The translations under genes and the position numbers were made by a program. This document shows positions 1-8,038 of a stretch of 64,000 nucleotides of DNA, piece after piece. The number at the start of each line of letters is the position of its first letter. The first letter of the stretch is position 1. The stretch is taken from the NCBI RefSeq assembly GCF_022369475.1, contig NZ_CP059600.1:186001-250000 (forward strand), written 5' to 3'. Below the pieces are notes generated by a model that saw only the letters and a list, made by a program, of their open reading frames with translations, did no database searches and was not told the origin of the DNA. This stretch comes from Campylobacter sp. RM12651 (GTDB taxonomy: Bacteria > Campylobacterota > Campylobacteria > Campylobacterales > Campylobacteraceae).

Positions 1-690
1 GGAAGTGCTAGTTCAATCGTAATTGATAAAGATAATACTACAATAGTAAATGGTGCAGGTAGCAAAGACGCAATTAATGCAAGAATTAATCAAATCAAAG
101 CTCAAATTGCTGAAACTACAAGCGATTATGATAGAGAAAAATTACAAGAGCGTTTAGCAAAATTAAGTGGTGGTGTTGCTGTTATTAAAGTTGGTGCTGC
201 AACTGAAACTGAAATGAAAGAGAAAAAAGACAGAGTTGATGACGCACTAAGTGCAACTAAAGCTGCTGTTGAAGAAGGTATAGTAATTGGTGGTGGTGCT
301 GCACTAATTCACGCTACAAATAGAATTAATCTAAATCTTGAAGGCGATGAGTTAATCGGTGCAAATATCGTTCGCCGTGCAATCAAAGCTCCAATTCGCC
401 AAATTGCAGAAAATGCAGGATTTGATGCAGGAGTTATCGTAAATACAATTGAAACTTGCAAAGATGAAAACAAAGGATTTGACGCTGCAAGTGGCGAATA
501 TGTAGATATGTATGAAGCAGGAATAATTGACCCTGTTAAAGTTGAGCGTGTAGCATTACAAAATGCCGTAAGCGTTGCTTCAATGCTACTTACAACAGAA
601 GCTACAATAAGCGATATTAAAGAAGATAAACCTGAAATGCCAATGGGTGGCGGTATGGGTGGTATGGGCGGAATGCCTGGTATGATGTAA
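1..690 (+). CDS. groEL: Chaperonin GroEL, C-terminal part (5' end outside window)
   Basis: The frame is open from base 1 and reads the C-terminal third of the 60-kDa chaperonin. Visible are the equatorial-domain stretch [20 protein letters not shown], the [18 protein letters not shown] segment and the Gly-Met-rich tail ending GGMPGMM. GroEL forms the double-ring ATP-driven folding chamber in the cytoplasm with GroES. The gene starts upstream of the window, so the start and the groES partner cannot be seen. A strong terminator follows, so it is the last gene of its operon. Confidence 0.98.
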   Translation, partial: GSASSIVIDKDNTTIVNGAGSKDAINARINQIKAQIAETTSDYDREKLQERLAKLSGGVAVIKVGAATETEMKEKKDRVDDALSATKAAVEEGIVIGGGAALIHATNRINLNLEGDELIGANIVRRAIKAPIRQIAENAGFDAGVIVNTIETCKDENKGFDAASGEYVDMYEAGIIDPVKVERVALQNAVSVASMLLTTEATISDIKEDKPEMPMGGGMGGMGGMPGMM

Positions 691-700
691 TACCACTTTT

Positions 701-727
701 AAAAGCTCCAATTTTGGAGCTTTTTAT
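701..727 (+). terminator. Rho-independent terminator of groEL
   Basis: Inverted repeat AAAGCTCC / GGAGCTTT with a short AATTTT-type loop, followed by a T-run, 11 bases after the groEL stop codon. Confidence 0.9.
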
Positions 728-832
728 TATTTAAATTCCTAAATTATTTTATTAACTTCATTTTATAAATCTAATTTAATCATATCTTTAAAAAACTATT
801 TATTAAAAGAAATTTTAAGCTTATATTAAGAA

Positions 833-847
833 CCCCCCCCATATAAT
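833..847 (+). promoter_or_regulatory. C8 homopolymer abutting a TATAAT -10 box
   Basis: Eight cytosines (833-840) are followed one base later by a perfect TATAAT (842-847), about 30 bases before the ATG at 878. Campylobacter housekeeping promoters have a well conserved -10 box and a poorly conserved upstream AT-periodic region. The tract therefore sits where a change in length would alter promoter spacing. C or G tracts of this length are the usual contingency loci in the genus. That it switches transcription is inference. Confidence 0.7.
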
Positions 848-877
848 AAAAGTTTAATTTATTTTAGAAGAACTTTT

Positions 878-1542
878 ATGAAAAAGACAATTTTAAGTAT
901 TGTTGGTGTTGGTTTGATGTTTGGTGCTTGTGCTAGTAATTCTTTAGAGCTTGATACAAAATTAAATAATAGTATTTTTATTGAACCAGTTGCTAAAAGC
1001 AAAAAAAATATATTTGTATTTGCAAAAAAAACACTAGTGATTGTAATGTAAATATTGAATCAAAACTAATTGAAGGATTAAAAAATAAAGGCTATACAAT
1101 ATTAAATGAACCCACTAATGCTACTTTTATTGTAAGCACTAATATTGTTGAATGCTCTAAAAAAAGCGAAGAAGAATTAAAGCAAGATGCTTTAAAATCA
1201 ATTAATCCAGCATTTGCTGCTTTTGCTAATAATAAAAGTTTTGCAAGTTCTATTATAAATAATATTACCGGCGAAGAATATACAATAGAATTAAAAGCTG
1301 ATGTTAATATTAAGCAAAGAAGTGCAAATAAGGTCATCAATCAAAACAATAATTATGATATAAAAAATTCAAATTCATCTTTAAAATTACAAAACAATTC
1401 AAAATCTCAAAATTACGAAAGTGATTTCATTGAAAACTCAACAATAATTAATGCAAAAGCAAAACAAAGAAATATTAAGCTTGAAGAAGTATTACCTATA
1501 CTTGAGAATGAAATGGCGAAGAAGATATATAATTTATTCTAA
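878..1542 (+). pseudogene. TraT-like surface-exclusion/complement-resistance lipoprotein, frameshifted
   Basis: The ATG at 878 opens a lipoprotein signal peptide (MKKTILSIVGVGLMFGAC; Cys18 is the lipidation site) and reads to a stop at 1049-1051 just after an A8 run (1024-1031). From that run on, another frame continues as FAK-NTSDCNVN and stays open to the TAA at 1540-1542. The joined product matches the TraT pattern: IWLEP-like SIFIEP, IKNTSD-like AKNTSD, GKGYTILNEPTNATF, and a C-terminal region before a final NLF. TraT proteins are outer-membrane lipoproteins first known from F plasmids (surface exclusion, serum resistance). Six or nine A residues would restore the frame. The gene may be decayed, phase-variable at the A-run, or hit by a sequencing indel. 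No ribosome site better than AGAAG is seen. Confidence 0.75.
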
Positions 1543-1547
1543 TTTTT

Positions 1548-1577
1548 AAGGAATTTAAATCCTTTTTAAATTCCTTA
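1548..1577 (+). terminator. Terminator-like hairpin after the TraT-like gene (copy 1)
   Basis: Perfect inverted repeat AAGGAATTTAAA / TTTAAATTCCTT just after the stop codon. It recurs at 1790-1819 in the duplicated copy. Confidence 0.75.
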
Positions 1578-1789
1578 ATTAATCAAAACAATAATTATGA
1601 TATAAAAAATTCAAATTCATCTTTAAAATTACAAAACAATTCAAAATCTCAAAATTACGAAAGTGATTTCATTGAAAACTCAACAATAATTAATGCAAAA
1701 GCAAAACAAAGAAATATTAAGCTTGAAGAAGTATTACCTATACTTGAGAATGAAATGGCGAAGAAGATATATAATTTATTCTAATTTTT

Positions 1790-1819
1790 AAGGAATTTAA
1801 ATCCTTTTTAAATTCCTTA
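1790..1819 (+). terminator. Terminator-like hairpin (duplicated copy)
   Basis: Same 12-bp inverted repeat as at 1548-1577, carried along in the 242-bp tandem duplication. Confidence 0.7.
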
Positions 1820-1833
1820 ATTCAGGTAAAACC

Positions 1834-1929
1834 TTATTTTTCTTGGTTTTCATTATTTTTTTTAATAAAAATTGTTGCTATGCAAACTAGCACAGCAAAT
1901 AAAGAAAAAGCTTGTTCTAACACTTGCAT
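1834..1929 (-). CDS. Putative 31-residue single-span membrane peptide
   Basis: A short ORF on the minus strand downstream of dctA begins ATG at 1929 and ends TAA at 1834. The product starts MQVLEQAFSLFAVLVCIA, has one hydrophobic span (about residues 7-23) and ends in a charged KKNNENQEK-type tail. An AAAGGA ribosome site lies about 6 bases before the ATG. It follows dctA by 45 bases in the same direction and may be cotranscribed. Function is unknown. Small single-span proteins encoded beside transporters sometimes modulate them, but nothing here proves that. Codon use and the ribosome site support it being real; homologues in other genomes would be needed to confirm. Confidence 0.5.
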   Translation of the reverse strand: MQVLEQAFSLFAVLVCIATIFIKKNNENQEK

Positions 1930-1960
1930 TTGATATCCTTTCATATTGCAGGATATCAAA
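1929..1960 (-). promoter_or_regulatory. Hairpin covering the ribosome site of the small membrane ORF
   Basis: TTTGATATCCT (1929-1939) and AGGATATCAAA (1950-1960) form a perfect 11-bp stem with a 10-base loop. In the minus-strand transcript the 3' arm contains the AGGA ribosome site and the A of the start codon of the 31-codon ORF. No T-run follows, so it is not a typical terminator. Translational gating is inferred. Confidence 0.6.
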
Positions 1961-1974
1961 AGCAAAAAGTATTC

Positions 1975-3288
1975 CTAATCTTGTATTTTAAAATCATTAG
2001 GGTGGTCTAGTGCGTAGCGGAATTTTTCCATATCTATTTGTTTATTCCATATAGCAACTATTAAGCAAGCAACAGAGTTACCGCATAAGTTTCCACACGC
2101 TCTCATCTCACTCATAAACTTATCAACTCCTAATAAAACGGTGATTGTTGCAACAGGGATTAAATTATCTCCTAATGAGCTAAGAGTTCCTGCTAAAACG
2201 ATAAAGCCGCTTCCTGTTACTCCAACAGCACCTTTACTAGTAACCATTAATATAAGTAAAATTGTAATTTCTTGCCATAAGCTAATATCTATATTAAATG
2301 CTTGTGCTAAAAATATTACACTCATAGCTAGATAAATATTTGTGCAATCTAAGTTAAAGCTATATCCAGTAGGTAAAACTAAACCAACACAGCTTTTATC
2401 AATTCCTGCTTTTTCTAATTTTTTCATAAGTGGTAATAATGCACTTTCACTTGAGCTTGTTGTAAATACGATTAATAATTCTTTAGCTATAAATCTAATG
2501 AATTTAAATATATTTACTTTAGCTACATAACAAATTATTCCTAAAACTCCAAATATAAATACACAACAAGCAGCAAGCATAACGAATAATAAATATCCCA
2601 TATTTACAAGTGAGCTTAAGCCAAATTTTGATATTAGATAAGCCATAGCACCAAATGTAGCAAGTGGGCTAAAATACATAATTAAAGTAAGAATTTTAAA
2701 TACAAATGATTGGAACACTTCTAAAGCTTTTTTGATATATTCTCTATCTTGCTCTTTTAAAGTTATTACAATAAATGCTGTAAATAATGCTATAAATAAA
2801 ACTTGCAATGTTTTTCCATCTGTAAATGGGCTTACTAAATCTTGTGGAATTGCTCCTTTTAAAACTCCCCAAAAACTACTTTCGCTACCTTGAGAAGCTT
2901 TTACATATTTATCAACACTTGACGCATCTAAAGCATTGATATCAAGATTCATACCAACTCCAGGTTGTAAAATTCTAGCCATAAATATACCTACGATTAG
3001 AGCAAGTGTGCTTACTACTTCAAAGTAAATTACAGCCTTAACACCAATTCCGCCGATTTTTTTAATATCTCCTAGTCCAACTATTCCTAGAATAATCATT
3101 ACAAAAATGATAGGTCCAATTAAAAGCTTTAATGCTTTAATAAACATATCAATAAACACTTTAGACCAAATAGCTAGATTTTCTATTCCAAGTGCTTCTA
3201 TTTTAATAGGAGGCATGGCTCCAACAACAATTCCTAGGATTAATCCTACAATAACCCAAAAAATAAGGCTTTTAAAATACCTGCTCAT
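1975..3288 (-). CDS. dctA: C4-dicarboxylate:cation symporter DctA
   Basis: A 437-residue inner-membrane symporter of the DAACS family that imports succinate, fumarate, malate or aspartate with protons or sodium. Family signatures are present: the serine-rich hairpin TTSSSESALLP, the conserved GYSFNLDCTNIY (Gly replaced by Cys in the usual NLDGT), SKGAVGVTGSGFIVLA and the GVDKFMSEMRACGNLCGNSVA helix. Multiple hydrophobic spans run the full length. The start is supported by an AAGGAAA site on the minus strand just before 3288. A small membrane ORF follows. Glutamate/aspartate specificity cannot be excluded, but the signatures are closest to DctA. Confidence 0.85.
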   Translation of the reverse strand: MSRYFKSLIFWVIVGLILGIVVGAMPPIKIEALGIENLAIWSKVFIDMFIKALKLLIGPIIFVMIILGIVGLGDIKKIGGIGVKAVIYFEVVSTLALIVGIFMARILQPGVGMNLDINALDASSVDKYVKASQGSESSFWGVLKGAIPQDLVSPFTDGKTLQVLFIALFTAFIVITLKEQDREYIKKALEVFQSFVFKILTLIMYFSPLATFGAMAYLISKFGLSSLVNMGYLLFVMLAACCVFIFGVLGIICYVAKVNIFKFIRFIAKELLIVFTTSSSESALLPLMKKLEKAGIDKSCVGLVLPTGYSFNLDCTNIYLAMSVIFLAQAFNIDISLWQEITILLILMVTSKGAVGVTGSGFIVLAGTLSSLGDNLIPVATITVLLGVDKFMSEMRACGNLCGNSVACLIVAIWNKQIDMEKFRYALDHPNDFKIQD

Positions 3289-3402
3289 TTTTTTTCCTTT
3301 TTTAGATAATATTCACTCATAATAACCAAAAAAATATTTTTTTGATAATTTTTAATGATAAATTAGATAAAAAATGTTACGAATTTACACAAAGGATAAA
3401 AT

Positions 3403-3729
3403 ATGAATATAAATATCAATGCAAAAGATATAGATTTTGACAAACATTTAATAGTAGATATTAGAACTCAAGAAGAAATAGATGAATTTAGTTTAGAAGA
3501 TACTTTACTTTATCCTATAGATTTTAATTCAGCTGATGAAGAAATTATCAAAAAAGACTTTGATGAGATTATTAAAAATAATTCTAAAACATTAGTAATT
3601 ATGTGTAGAAGTGGAGCAAGAAGTGCGTTTTTATGTGAGTTTTTAAATCAAAAAGAAAAAATCGCTCTTAATTTATCAGGTGGTATTATTGCAATGTGTC
3701 AAAATTACCCAGATAAAGTAAAAAATTAA
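3403..3729 (+). CDS. Single-domain rhodanese-like protein
   Basis: A 108-residue cytoplasmic protein with a rhodanese fold. The N-terminal strand ends VDIRTQEE (the D-x-R signature) and the active-site loop is MCRSGARS, with Cys at about residue 68 as the persulfide-carrying residue. The final GG-x-x-x loop reads LSGGIIAM. Such proteins move sulfane sulfur, but the substrate is not evident. No signal peptide. An AAAGGAT site lies 6 bases before the ATG. It is monocistronic between dctA (divergent) and nrdD. Confidence 0.85.
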   Translation: MNININAKDIDFDKHLIVDIRTQEEIDEFSLEDTLLYPIDFNSADEEIIKKDFDEIIKNNSKTLVIMCRSGARSAFLCEFLNQKEKIALNLSGGIIAMCQNYPDKVKN

Positions 3730-3755
3730 TTAAAATCATTACAATATGTAACATA

Positions 3756-3793
3756 TTTGACTATTTATAATAATTATTATTAAAATAGTCAAA
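3756..3793. terminator. Long palindrome downstream of the rhodanese gene
   Basis: TTTGACTATTT (3756-3766) pairs with AAATAGTCAAA (3783-3793). The interior ATAATAATTATTAT is itself palindromic, giving a near-continuous 38-base inverted repeat. It can serve as a terminator for the rhodanese gene. Because it lies about 200 bases before nrdD, a role as a protein-binding operator cannot be excluded. The remaining 3794-3996 leader of nrdD is AT-rich and I see no gene in it. Confidence 0.6.
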
Positions 3794-3996
3794 TAATTAA
3801 AATTTTTAAAAAATTCTTATTTTAAATTCTTTTTATCAAAATCAAACAAAGTCCGATACGATAAATGTTTTAAATATTTTAAAATTATTATTAATTACTT
3901 TAAAGTTTCAGTTTGATTTTGGCTTAACTTAGTAGCAACTTTTCTTTAACTTTTAAAAATAAAATGAAAATATTCATTATAAAAAGGACAATCAAA

Positions 3997-6066
3997 ATGA
4001 TACTTAAAAGAAATGGATTAAAAGAAGTTTTTAAACCTTATAAGATAGAAAATGCTATCAAAAAAGCTTATGCAAGTTGTAATAAAGAAGCTTCAAATTC
4101 TTTAATATCTTTAGTTATTAAAGAGTGTGAAAACAAAGACTTAGTAAGCGTTGAAGAAATACAAGATAAAATTGAAAAAACACTATTTAATGAAAAAGAA
4201 TTTGAAGTATTGAAAAGCTTTATGCTTTATAGACACACTAGAAAACTTCGTCGTGAAAAAGACTTAGAATATGGCACTTATATTAACTGCTCAAATACAA
4301 TAAGCGAATATATAAACAAAAGCGATTGGAGAATTAATGCTAATTCAAACACAGGCTATTCTCACGCAGGACTTATAAATAATACTGCAGGAAAAGTCAT
4401 TGCAAATTATTGGCTAGATAATGTCTATAGTGATGAAATGGGCTTAGCACATAGGAATGCTGATTTTCATATACACGATTTAGATTGTCTTAGTGGATAT
4501 TGTGCGGGTTGGAGTTTAAGAGTATTATTAAATGAAGGATTTAATGGGGTAAGAAGTAGGGTTGAAAGCAAAGCCCCTAGGCATTTTAAAGAAGCTTTAG
4601 GGCAAATGGCTAATTTTTTGGGTATTTTACAAAGCGAATGGGCTGGAGCTCAAGCGTTTTCAAGTTTTGATACTTATCTTGCTCCTTATGTTTTTAAAGA
4701 TAAATTGAGTGATTTAGAGATTAAAAAGGCTTTAATAAGTTTTGTTTATAACCTAAATGTCCCTGCTCGTTGGGGACAAAGTCCATTTACTAATATTACT
4801 TTAGACATAGTTTGTCCTCAAGATTTAAAAAATCAATTTCCAACCACTAATGATATTCATTTTTTTAAGGGCATAAAAGATGATGAGTTAGAACAAAAGG
4901 CAAAAATGCGTGGCAAAAACTCACTAGAAGAGCTAACTTATGGTGATTTTGAAGAAGAAATGCAAAGAATTGTTAGGATATTTTATGAAGTTTTAAGCGA
5001 AGGCGATAAAAACCATCAGCCCTTTACCTTTCCAATACCTACTATAAATCTTACTGAAGAATTTGATTGGAATAGCGAAGTAGCCGATGCGATTTTTGAA
5101 AATACAGCAAAAATGGGCTCATCATATTTTCAAAATTTCTTAGGTTCACAATATAAATTAGATGAGTTTGGCAATAAAGTAGAAGATGAAAATGCTTATA
5201 AACCAAATGCGGTTCGCTCTATGTGTTGTAGGCTTCAGCTTGATTTAAGAGAATTGTTAAAGCGTGGCGGTGGGCTTTTTGGAAGTGCTGAAATGACAGG
5301 AAGTATTGGCGTAGTTACTATTAATCTAGCTCGTTTGGGGTATTTGTATAAAGCAGATGAAAAGGGTCTTTATAAACGCTTAGATGAGCTATTAATTTTA
5401 GCCCGTGATAGTCTTGAATTAAAAAGAGCTTTCATTCAAAAAATGTATGATAGGGGGCTTTATCCTTATACTAAAAGGTATTTGCCAAGTTTTAATAATC
5501 ATTTTTCAACTATAGGGATAAATGGGGCTAATGAAATGCTTAGGAATTTTAGCAATGATGCTTATGATATAAGTTCAGAAATAGGAAAAGATTTTTGCAT
5601 TAAATTAGTAAATTATATTAGAGAAAAAATTAAGCAATTTCAAGAAGAAACAGGTAATTTATATAATCTTGAAGCCACTCCAGCAGAAGGGACGACCTAT
5701 CGTTTTGCTAAAGAAGATAAAAAAAGATTTAAAGATATTATCCAAGCAGGAAATGGCGATGAGATTTATTATACAAATAGCACACAACTACCTGTAAATT
5801 ACACTGATGATCCATTTTTTGCACTCAATATGCAAGATGATTTGCAGTGTGCTTATACGGGTGGAACCGTTCTTCATCTTTATATGAAAGAAAGATTAGA
5901 AAACAAAGAAATTTGTAAAAGATTGGTTCAAAAAATAGCGAATAATTATCGTTTGCCATATTTTACGATAACGCCTGTTTTTAGCGTATGTCCAATACAT
6001 GGATATATTGCAGGAGAGCATGAGTATTGCCCTAAATGTGATGAATTGTTAAAGGAGAAAGAATGA
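3997..6066 (+). CDS. nrdD: Anaerobic (class III) ribonucleoside-triphosphate reductase, main body lacking the glycyl-radical domain
   Basis: A 689-residue catalytic subunit that reduces NTPs to dNTPs without oxygen. The ATG at 3997 (MILKRNGLKE) is chosen over an upstream in-frame ATG (3964) because AAAAAGGA lies 8 bases before it. Residues about 1-90 are an ATP-cone. The conserved active-site Cys region RSMCCRLQLD lies at about residue 410, followed by RGGGLFGSAEMTGSIGVVT. The C-terminus carries a zinc motif CPIHG...EYCPKC (Cys665, Cys678, Cys681). It then stops without the RVxGY glycyl-radical segment that normally follows. That segment is encoded in the next, overlapping ORF. Unless the two are joined by frameshifting, the reductase is a two-polypeptide enzyme. 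Confidence 0.93.
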   Translation: MILKRNGLKEVFKPYKIENAIKKAYASCNKEASNSLISLVIKECENKDLVSVEEIQDKIEKTLFNEKEFEVLKSFMLYRHTRKLRREKDLEYGTYINCSNTISEYINKSDWRINANSNTGYSHAGLINNTAGKVIANYWLDNVYSDEMGLAHRNADFHIHDLDCLSGYCAGWSLRVLLNEGFNGVRSRVESKAPRHFKEALGQMANFLGILQSEWAGAQAFSSFDTYLAPYVFKDKLSDLEIKKALISFVYNLNVPARWGQSPFTNITLDIVCPQDLKNQFPTTNDIHFFKGIKDDELEQKAKMRGKNSLEELTYGDFEEEMQRIVRIFYEVLSEGDKNHQPFTFPIPTINLTEEFDWNSEVADAIFENTAKMGSSYFQNFLGSQYKLDEFGNKVEDENAYKPNAVRSMCCRLQLDLRELLKRGGGLFGSAEMTGSIGVVTINLARLGYLYKADEKGLYKRLDELLILARDSLELKRAFIQKMYDRGLYPYTKRYLPSFNNHFSTIGINGANEMLRNFSNDAYDISSEIGKDFCIKLVNYIREKIKQFQEETGNLYNLEATPAEGTTYRFAKEDKKRFKDIIQAGNGDEIYYTNSTQLPVNYTDDPFFALNMQDDLQCAYTGGTVLHLYMKERLENKEICKRLVQKIANNYRLPYFTITPVFSVCPIHGYIAGEHEYCPKCDELLKEKE

Positions 6067-6194
6067 AAAATAACGAAAAAAGAACAAAATGTATGGTTTA
6101 TACTAGAGTAATGGGTTATCACAGACCCGTAGAAAGCTTTAATCTAGGCAAAAAAGGCGAACATAAAGAAAGGAAAATGTTTGTTATCAAATGA
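6063..6194 (+). CDS. Free-standing glycyl-radical domain of NrdD (43 residues)
   Basis: The ORF starts ATG at 6063 inside the nrdD stop (ATGA overlap) and ends TGA at 6192, overlapping the nrdG start the same way. The peptide contains YTRVMGYHRPVESFNLGKK, the class III reductase C-terminal signature. Gly18 is the residue that would carry the stable radical installed by NrdG. AAAGGAG sits 6 bases before the ATG, so it can be translated on its own, coupled to nrdD. Its frame is -1 relative to nrdD, so a programmed frameshift or an assembly indel are the alternatives. Working in trans would resemble the free-standing glycyl-radical cofactor GrcA (YfiD) of pyruvate formate-lyase. Confidence 0.85.
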   Translation: MKNNEKRTKCMVYTRVMGYHRPVESFNLGKKGEHKERKMFVIK

Positions 6195-6853
6195 TTTATG
6201 ATATTACCCCTTTTAGTGTGATTGATTATCCTAATTATATCTCTTGCATAGTGTGGATTGCAGGTTGTAATTTAAGGTGTAAATATTGCTATAACGAGCA
6301 TATTATAAATGGTTTTTCTAATGTAAGTAAAAATCAATTAAAAAGCTTTTTAGAAAGTAGGGTATGTTTAGTTGATGGGGTTGTTTTTAGTGGTGGAGAA
6401 TGTACTAATTCTGCTAATTTATTAGATTATATAAAATTAGCAAAAAGCTTAGGCTATTTAATCAAAATTGATAGTAATGGCTCAAATCCTAAGGTAATTA
6501 AAAATATTTTAGAAAATGATTTAGCAAATTATTTTGCTATTGATTTTAAAGCCCCTAAAGAGAAACTAAAAGCTCTTACGGGGCTTGATTATTTTGATGA
6601 GTTTGATAAGACTTTAGATATTTTGCTAGATTTTAAAGCAGAATTTGAAATAAGAACTACTTGGCATTTTGACTTACTTAGCGTTGATGAAGTGCTTAAG
6701 ATGAATGAGTATTTAAGAAAAAAGGGTTATAAAAATAAATATTATTTACAAAAATTTTTAGAAGTGCCAAATATTGCTAATCTAAAGCAAAGCATTAAAA
6801 CGATTGATTTTAATAGACTTAATGATGATTTTATGTTAAGGAATTTTAATTAA
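6191..6853 (+). CDS. nrdG: Anaerobic ribonucleotide reductase activating enzyme (radical SAM)
   Basis: A 220-residue radical-SAM enzyme. The cluster motif is CNLRCKYC (Cys26, Cys30, Cys33), followed by a glycine motif FSGGECT. It uses S-adenosylmethionine and a [4Fe-4S] cluster to make the glycyl radical on NrdD. The length and the N-terminal opening DITPFSVIDYP fit the NrdG-like activases found in this phylum. The start overlaps the end of the glycyl-radical ORF (ATGA), so nrdD, the small ORF and nrdG form a tightly coupled operon. Confidence 0.92.
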   Translation: MIYDITPFSVIDYPNYISCIVWIAGCNLRCKYCYNEHIINGFSNVSKNQLKSFLESRVCLVDGVVFSGGECTNSANLLDYIKLAKSLGYLIKIDSNGSNPKVIKNILENDLANYFAIDFKAPKEKLKALTGLDYFDEFDKTLDILLDFKAEFEIRTTWHFDLLSVDEVLKMNEYLRKKGYKNKYYLQKFLEVPNIANLKQSIKTIDFNRLNDDFMLRNFN

Positions 6854-6859
6854 ATAAAA

Positions 6860-6880
6860 TTTAGGAATTAAATTCCTAAA
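6860..6880. terminator. Bidirectional terminator between nrdG and bamD
   Basis: TTTAGGAATT / AATTCCTAAA inverted repeat filling the gap between two convergent genes. It ends against the bamD stop codon. Confidence 0.75.
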
Positions 6881-7543
6881 TCAAAGTGCGTAGCTGCTTT
6901 CAAATAATCTTCTATACCAAGGAAGTCTTGGTTTTATATATTTAATATCGTTTAAATCACTATCTTTAATCTTTTTATCATAGATTTCTTCGCTTATATC
7001 ATGTCCCATTCTTCTATATAAATTCCTAATATCAGTATCTAGCATAATTTGAGTAAGATTTAATTTAGTCTTAATACTATTTACTAAAGGCGTATATTTT
7101 GAATTTTTATAAGTAGATAAGAAAATATCAGCATCTTTAATTGAGTCTAAAAGCAAATATTGATTTCTATTAGGCAATGAAAAAGCATAAAAATTATTTC
7201 TAATTTTAAGATAATTTAGCCATTCGTAATTTTGGCTATTACCATATAGCTTTATATATTCATCTATGTAATAATTTGCTAACAAATATTCGTGTTCATT
7301 TGCGTGTGCTTGTGATAGAATTAACATAGCACTTGCTAAAAGTGGGCTATTTATATGCTCGCTATACAAAGATATATAATCACTATCTGCCTTTTCTAAA
7401 TCATTCTTTTTTACACTTTCAATGATTTTTTCTAACCAAGCACTATCGCTTAAATTATAATCATCAAACATATCTTTTTTATTGCTAGCACAAGCGCTAA
7501 AAAATATCGTTAAAATTAGTAAAAAAATATTAAGTTTTTTCAT
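6881..7543 (-). CDS. bamD: Outer-membrane assembly lipoprotein BamD
   Basis: A 220-residue lipoprotein with signal peptide and lipobox LTIFFSAC (Cys18), followed by TPR-type helical repeats. These include the segment with EYLLANYYIDEYIKLY, typical of BamD (YfiO), which docks the beta-barrel assembly machine. Weak overall conservation is normal for this phylum. The divergent fliW-proC pair next to it matches the order known from Campylobacter jejuni, which supports the call. Confidence 0.8.
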   Translation of the reverse strand: MKKLNIFLLILTIFFSACASNKKDMFDDYNLSDSAWLEKIIESVKKNDLEKADSDYISLYSEHINSPLLASAMLILSQAHANEHEYLLANYYIDEYIKLYGNSQNYEWLNYLKIRNNFYAFSLPNRNQYLLLDSIKDADIFLSTYKNSKYTPLVNSIKTKLNLTQIMLDTDIRNLYRRMGHDISEEIYDKKIKDSDLNDIKYIKPRLPWYRRLFESSYAL

Positions 7544-7627
7544 TTATTTTCCTTTAAAAAGGCGATTATAAGTTCTAATGTTAAATATTTATTATATACT
7601 TAGGATATTTTTTTTAAAGGAGAAATA

Positions 7628-8038
7628 ATGATATTTGAAGTTAAGTTTCCTATATTAGGTTTTGAAGATACTACAAAAGTAGAGTTAGAAAAAATGTATG
7701 ATTGTTTCGCGAGATTAAAGAGTGTTGATGGTAGAGGTTTTACATTTACTATGCTAAATCCTTATGCTATTTGTAAAGAATACGAATTTGATATGCCACT
7801 TTCTTACAAAGCTTTACTTGAAGTTACAGCTAGTTCAAATATTGAAATTTATAATATTTTGATTTTAAATAAAAGCGTTGAAGAATCTACTATAAATATG
7901 TTAGCTCCGGTGATTTTAAACCACGATAATAACACTATGGCACAAATTATTTTAGACCCAACTCAATATCCATTCTATCATCCAACAGAAAAGATTAAAA
8001 ATTTCTTACAACAAAATATGAATGAACTAAAGCAATGA
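7628..8038 (+). CDS. fliW: Flagellar assembly factor FliW
   Basis: A 136-residue cytoplasmic protein with the family pattern FPILGFEDTTK near the start, a LNPYAICKEYEFDMP stretch in the middle and NHDNNTMAQIIL toward the end. FliW binds flagellin and antagonises the RNA-binding regulator CsrA, linking flagellin supply to translation. An AAAGGAGAAATA site precedes the ATG. It overlaps proC by 4 bases (ATGA). Confidence 0.9.
   Translation: MIFEVKFPILGFEDTTKVELEKMYDCFARLKSVDGRGFTFTMLNPYAICKEYEFDMPLSYKALLEVTASSNIEIYNILILNKSVEESTINMLAPVILNHDNNTMAQIILDPTQYPFYHPTEKIKNFLQQNMNELKQ

Larger units (their letters stand above)
1339..1822 (+). repeat. Tandem direct duplication, two 242-bp copies
   Basis: Bases 1339-1580 and 1581-1822 read as identical. 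The unit contains the last 67 codons of the TraT-like gene, its stop codon and its terminator hairpin. The second copy has no start codon or ribosome site and so is a non-coding 3' fragment. The perfect identity suggests a recent event or an assembly error. Confidence 0.93.

Noticed and set aside
1092-1340. 82-codon ORF on the minus strand within the TraT-like gene
   Set aside because: Antisense shadow of the coding frame; no ribosome site and no coding character.
6061-6070. UGA at the end of nrdD read as selenocysteine, since selB is present
   Set aside because: Reading through the TGA continues in a frame that does not contain the glycyl-radical motif. The motif is in the -1 frame with its own start and ribosome site.
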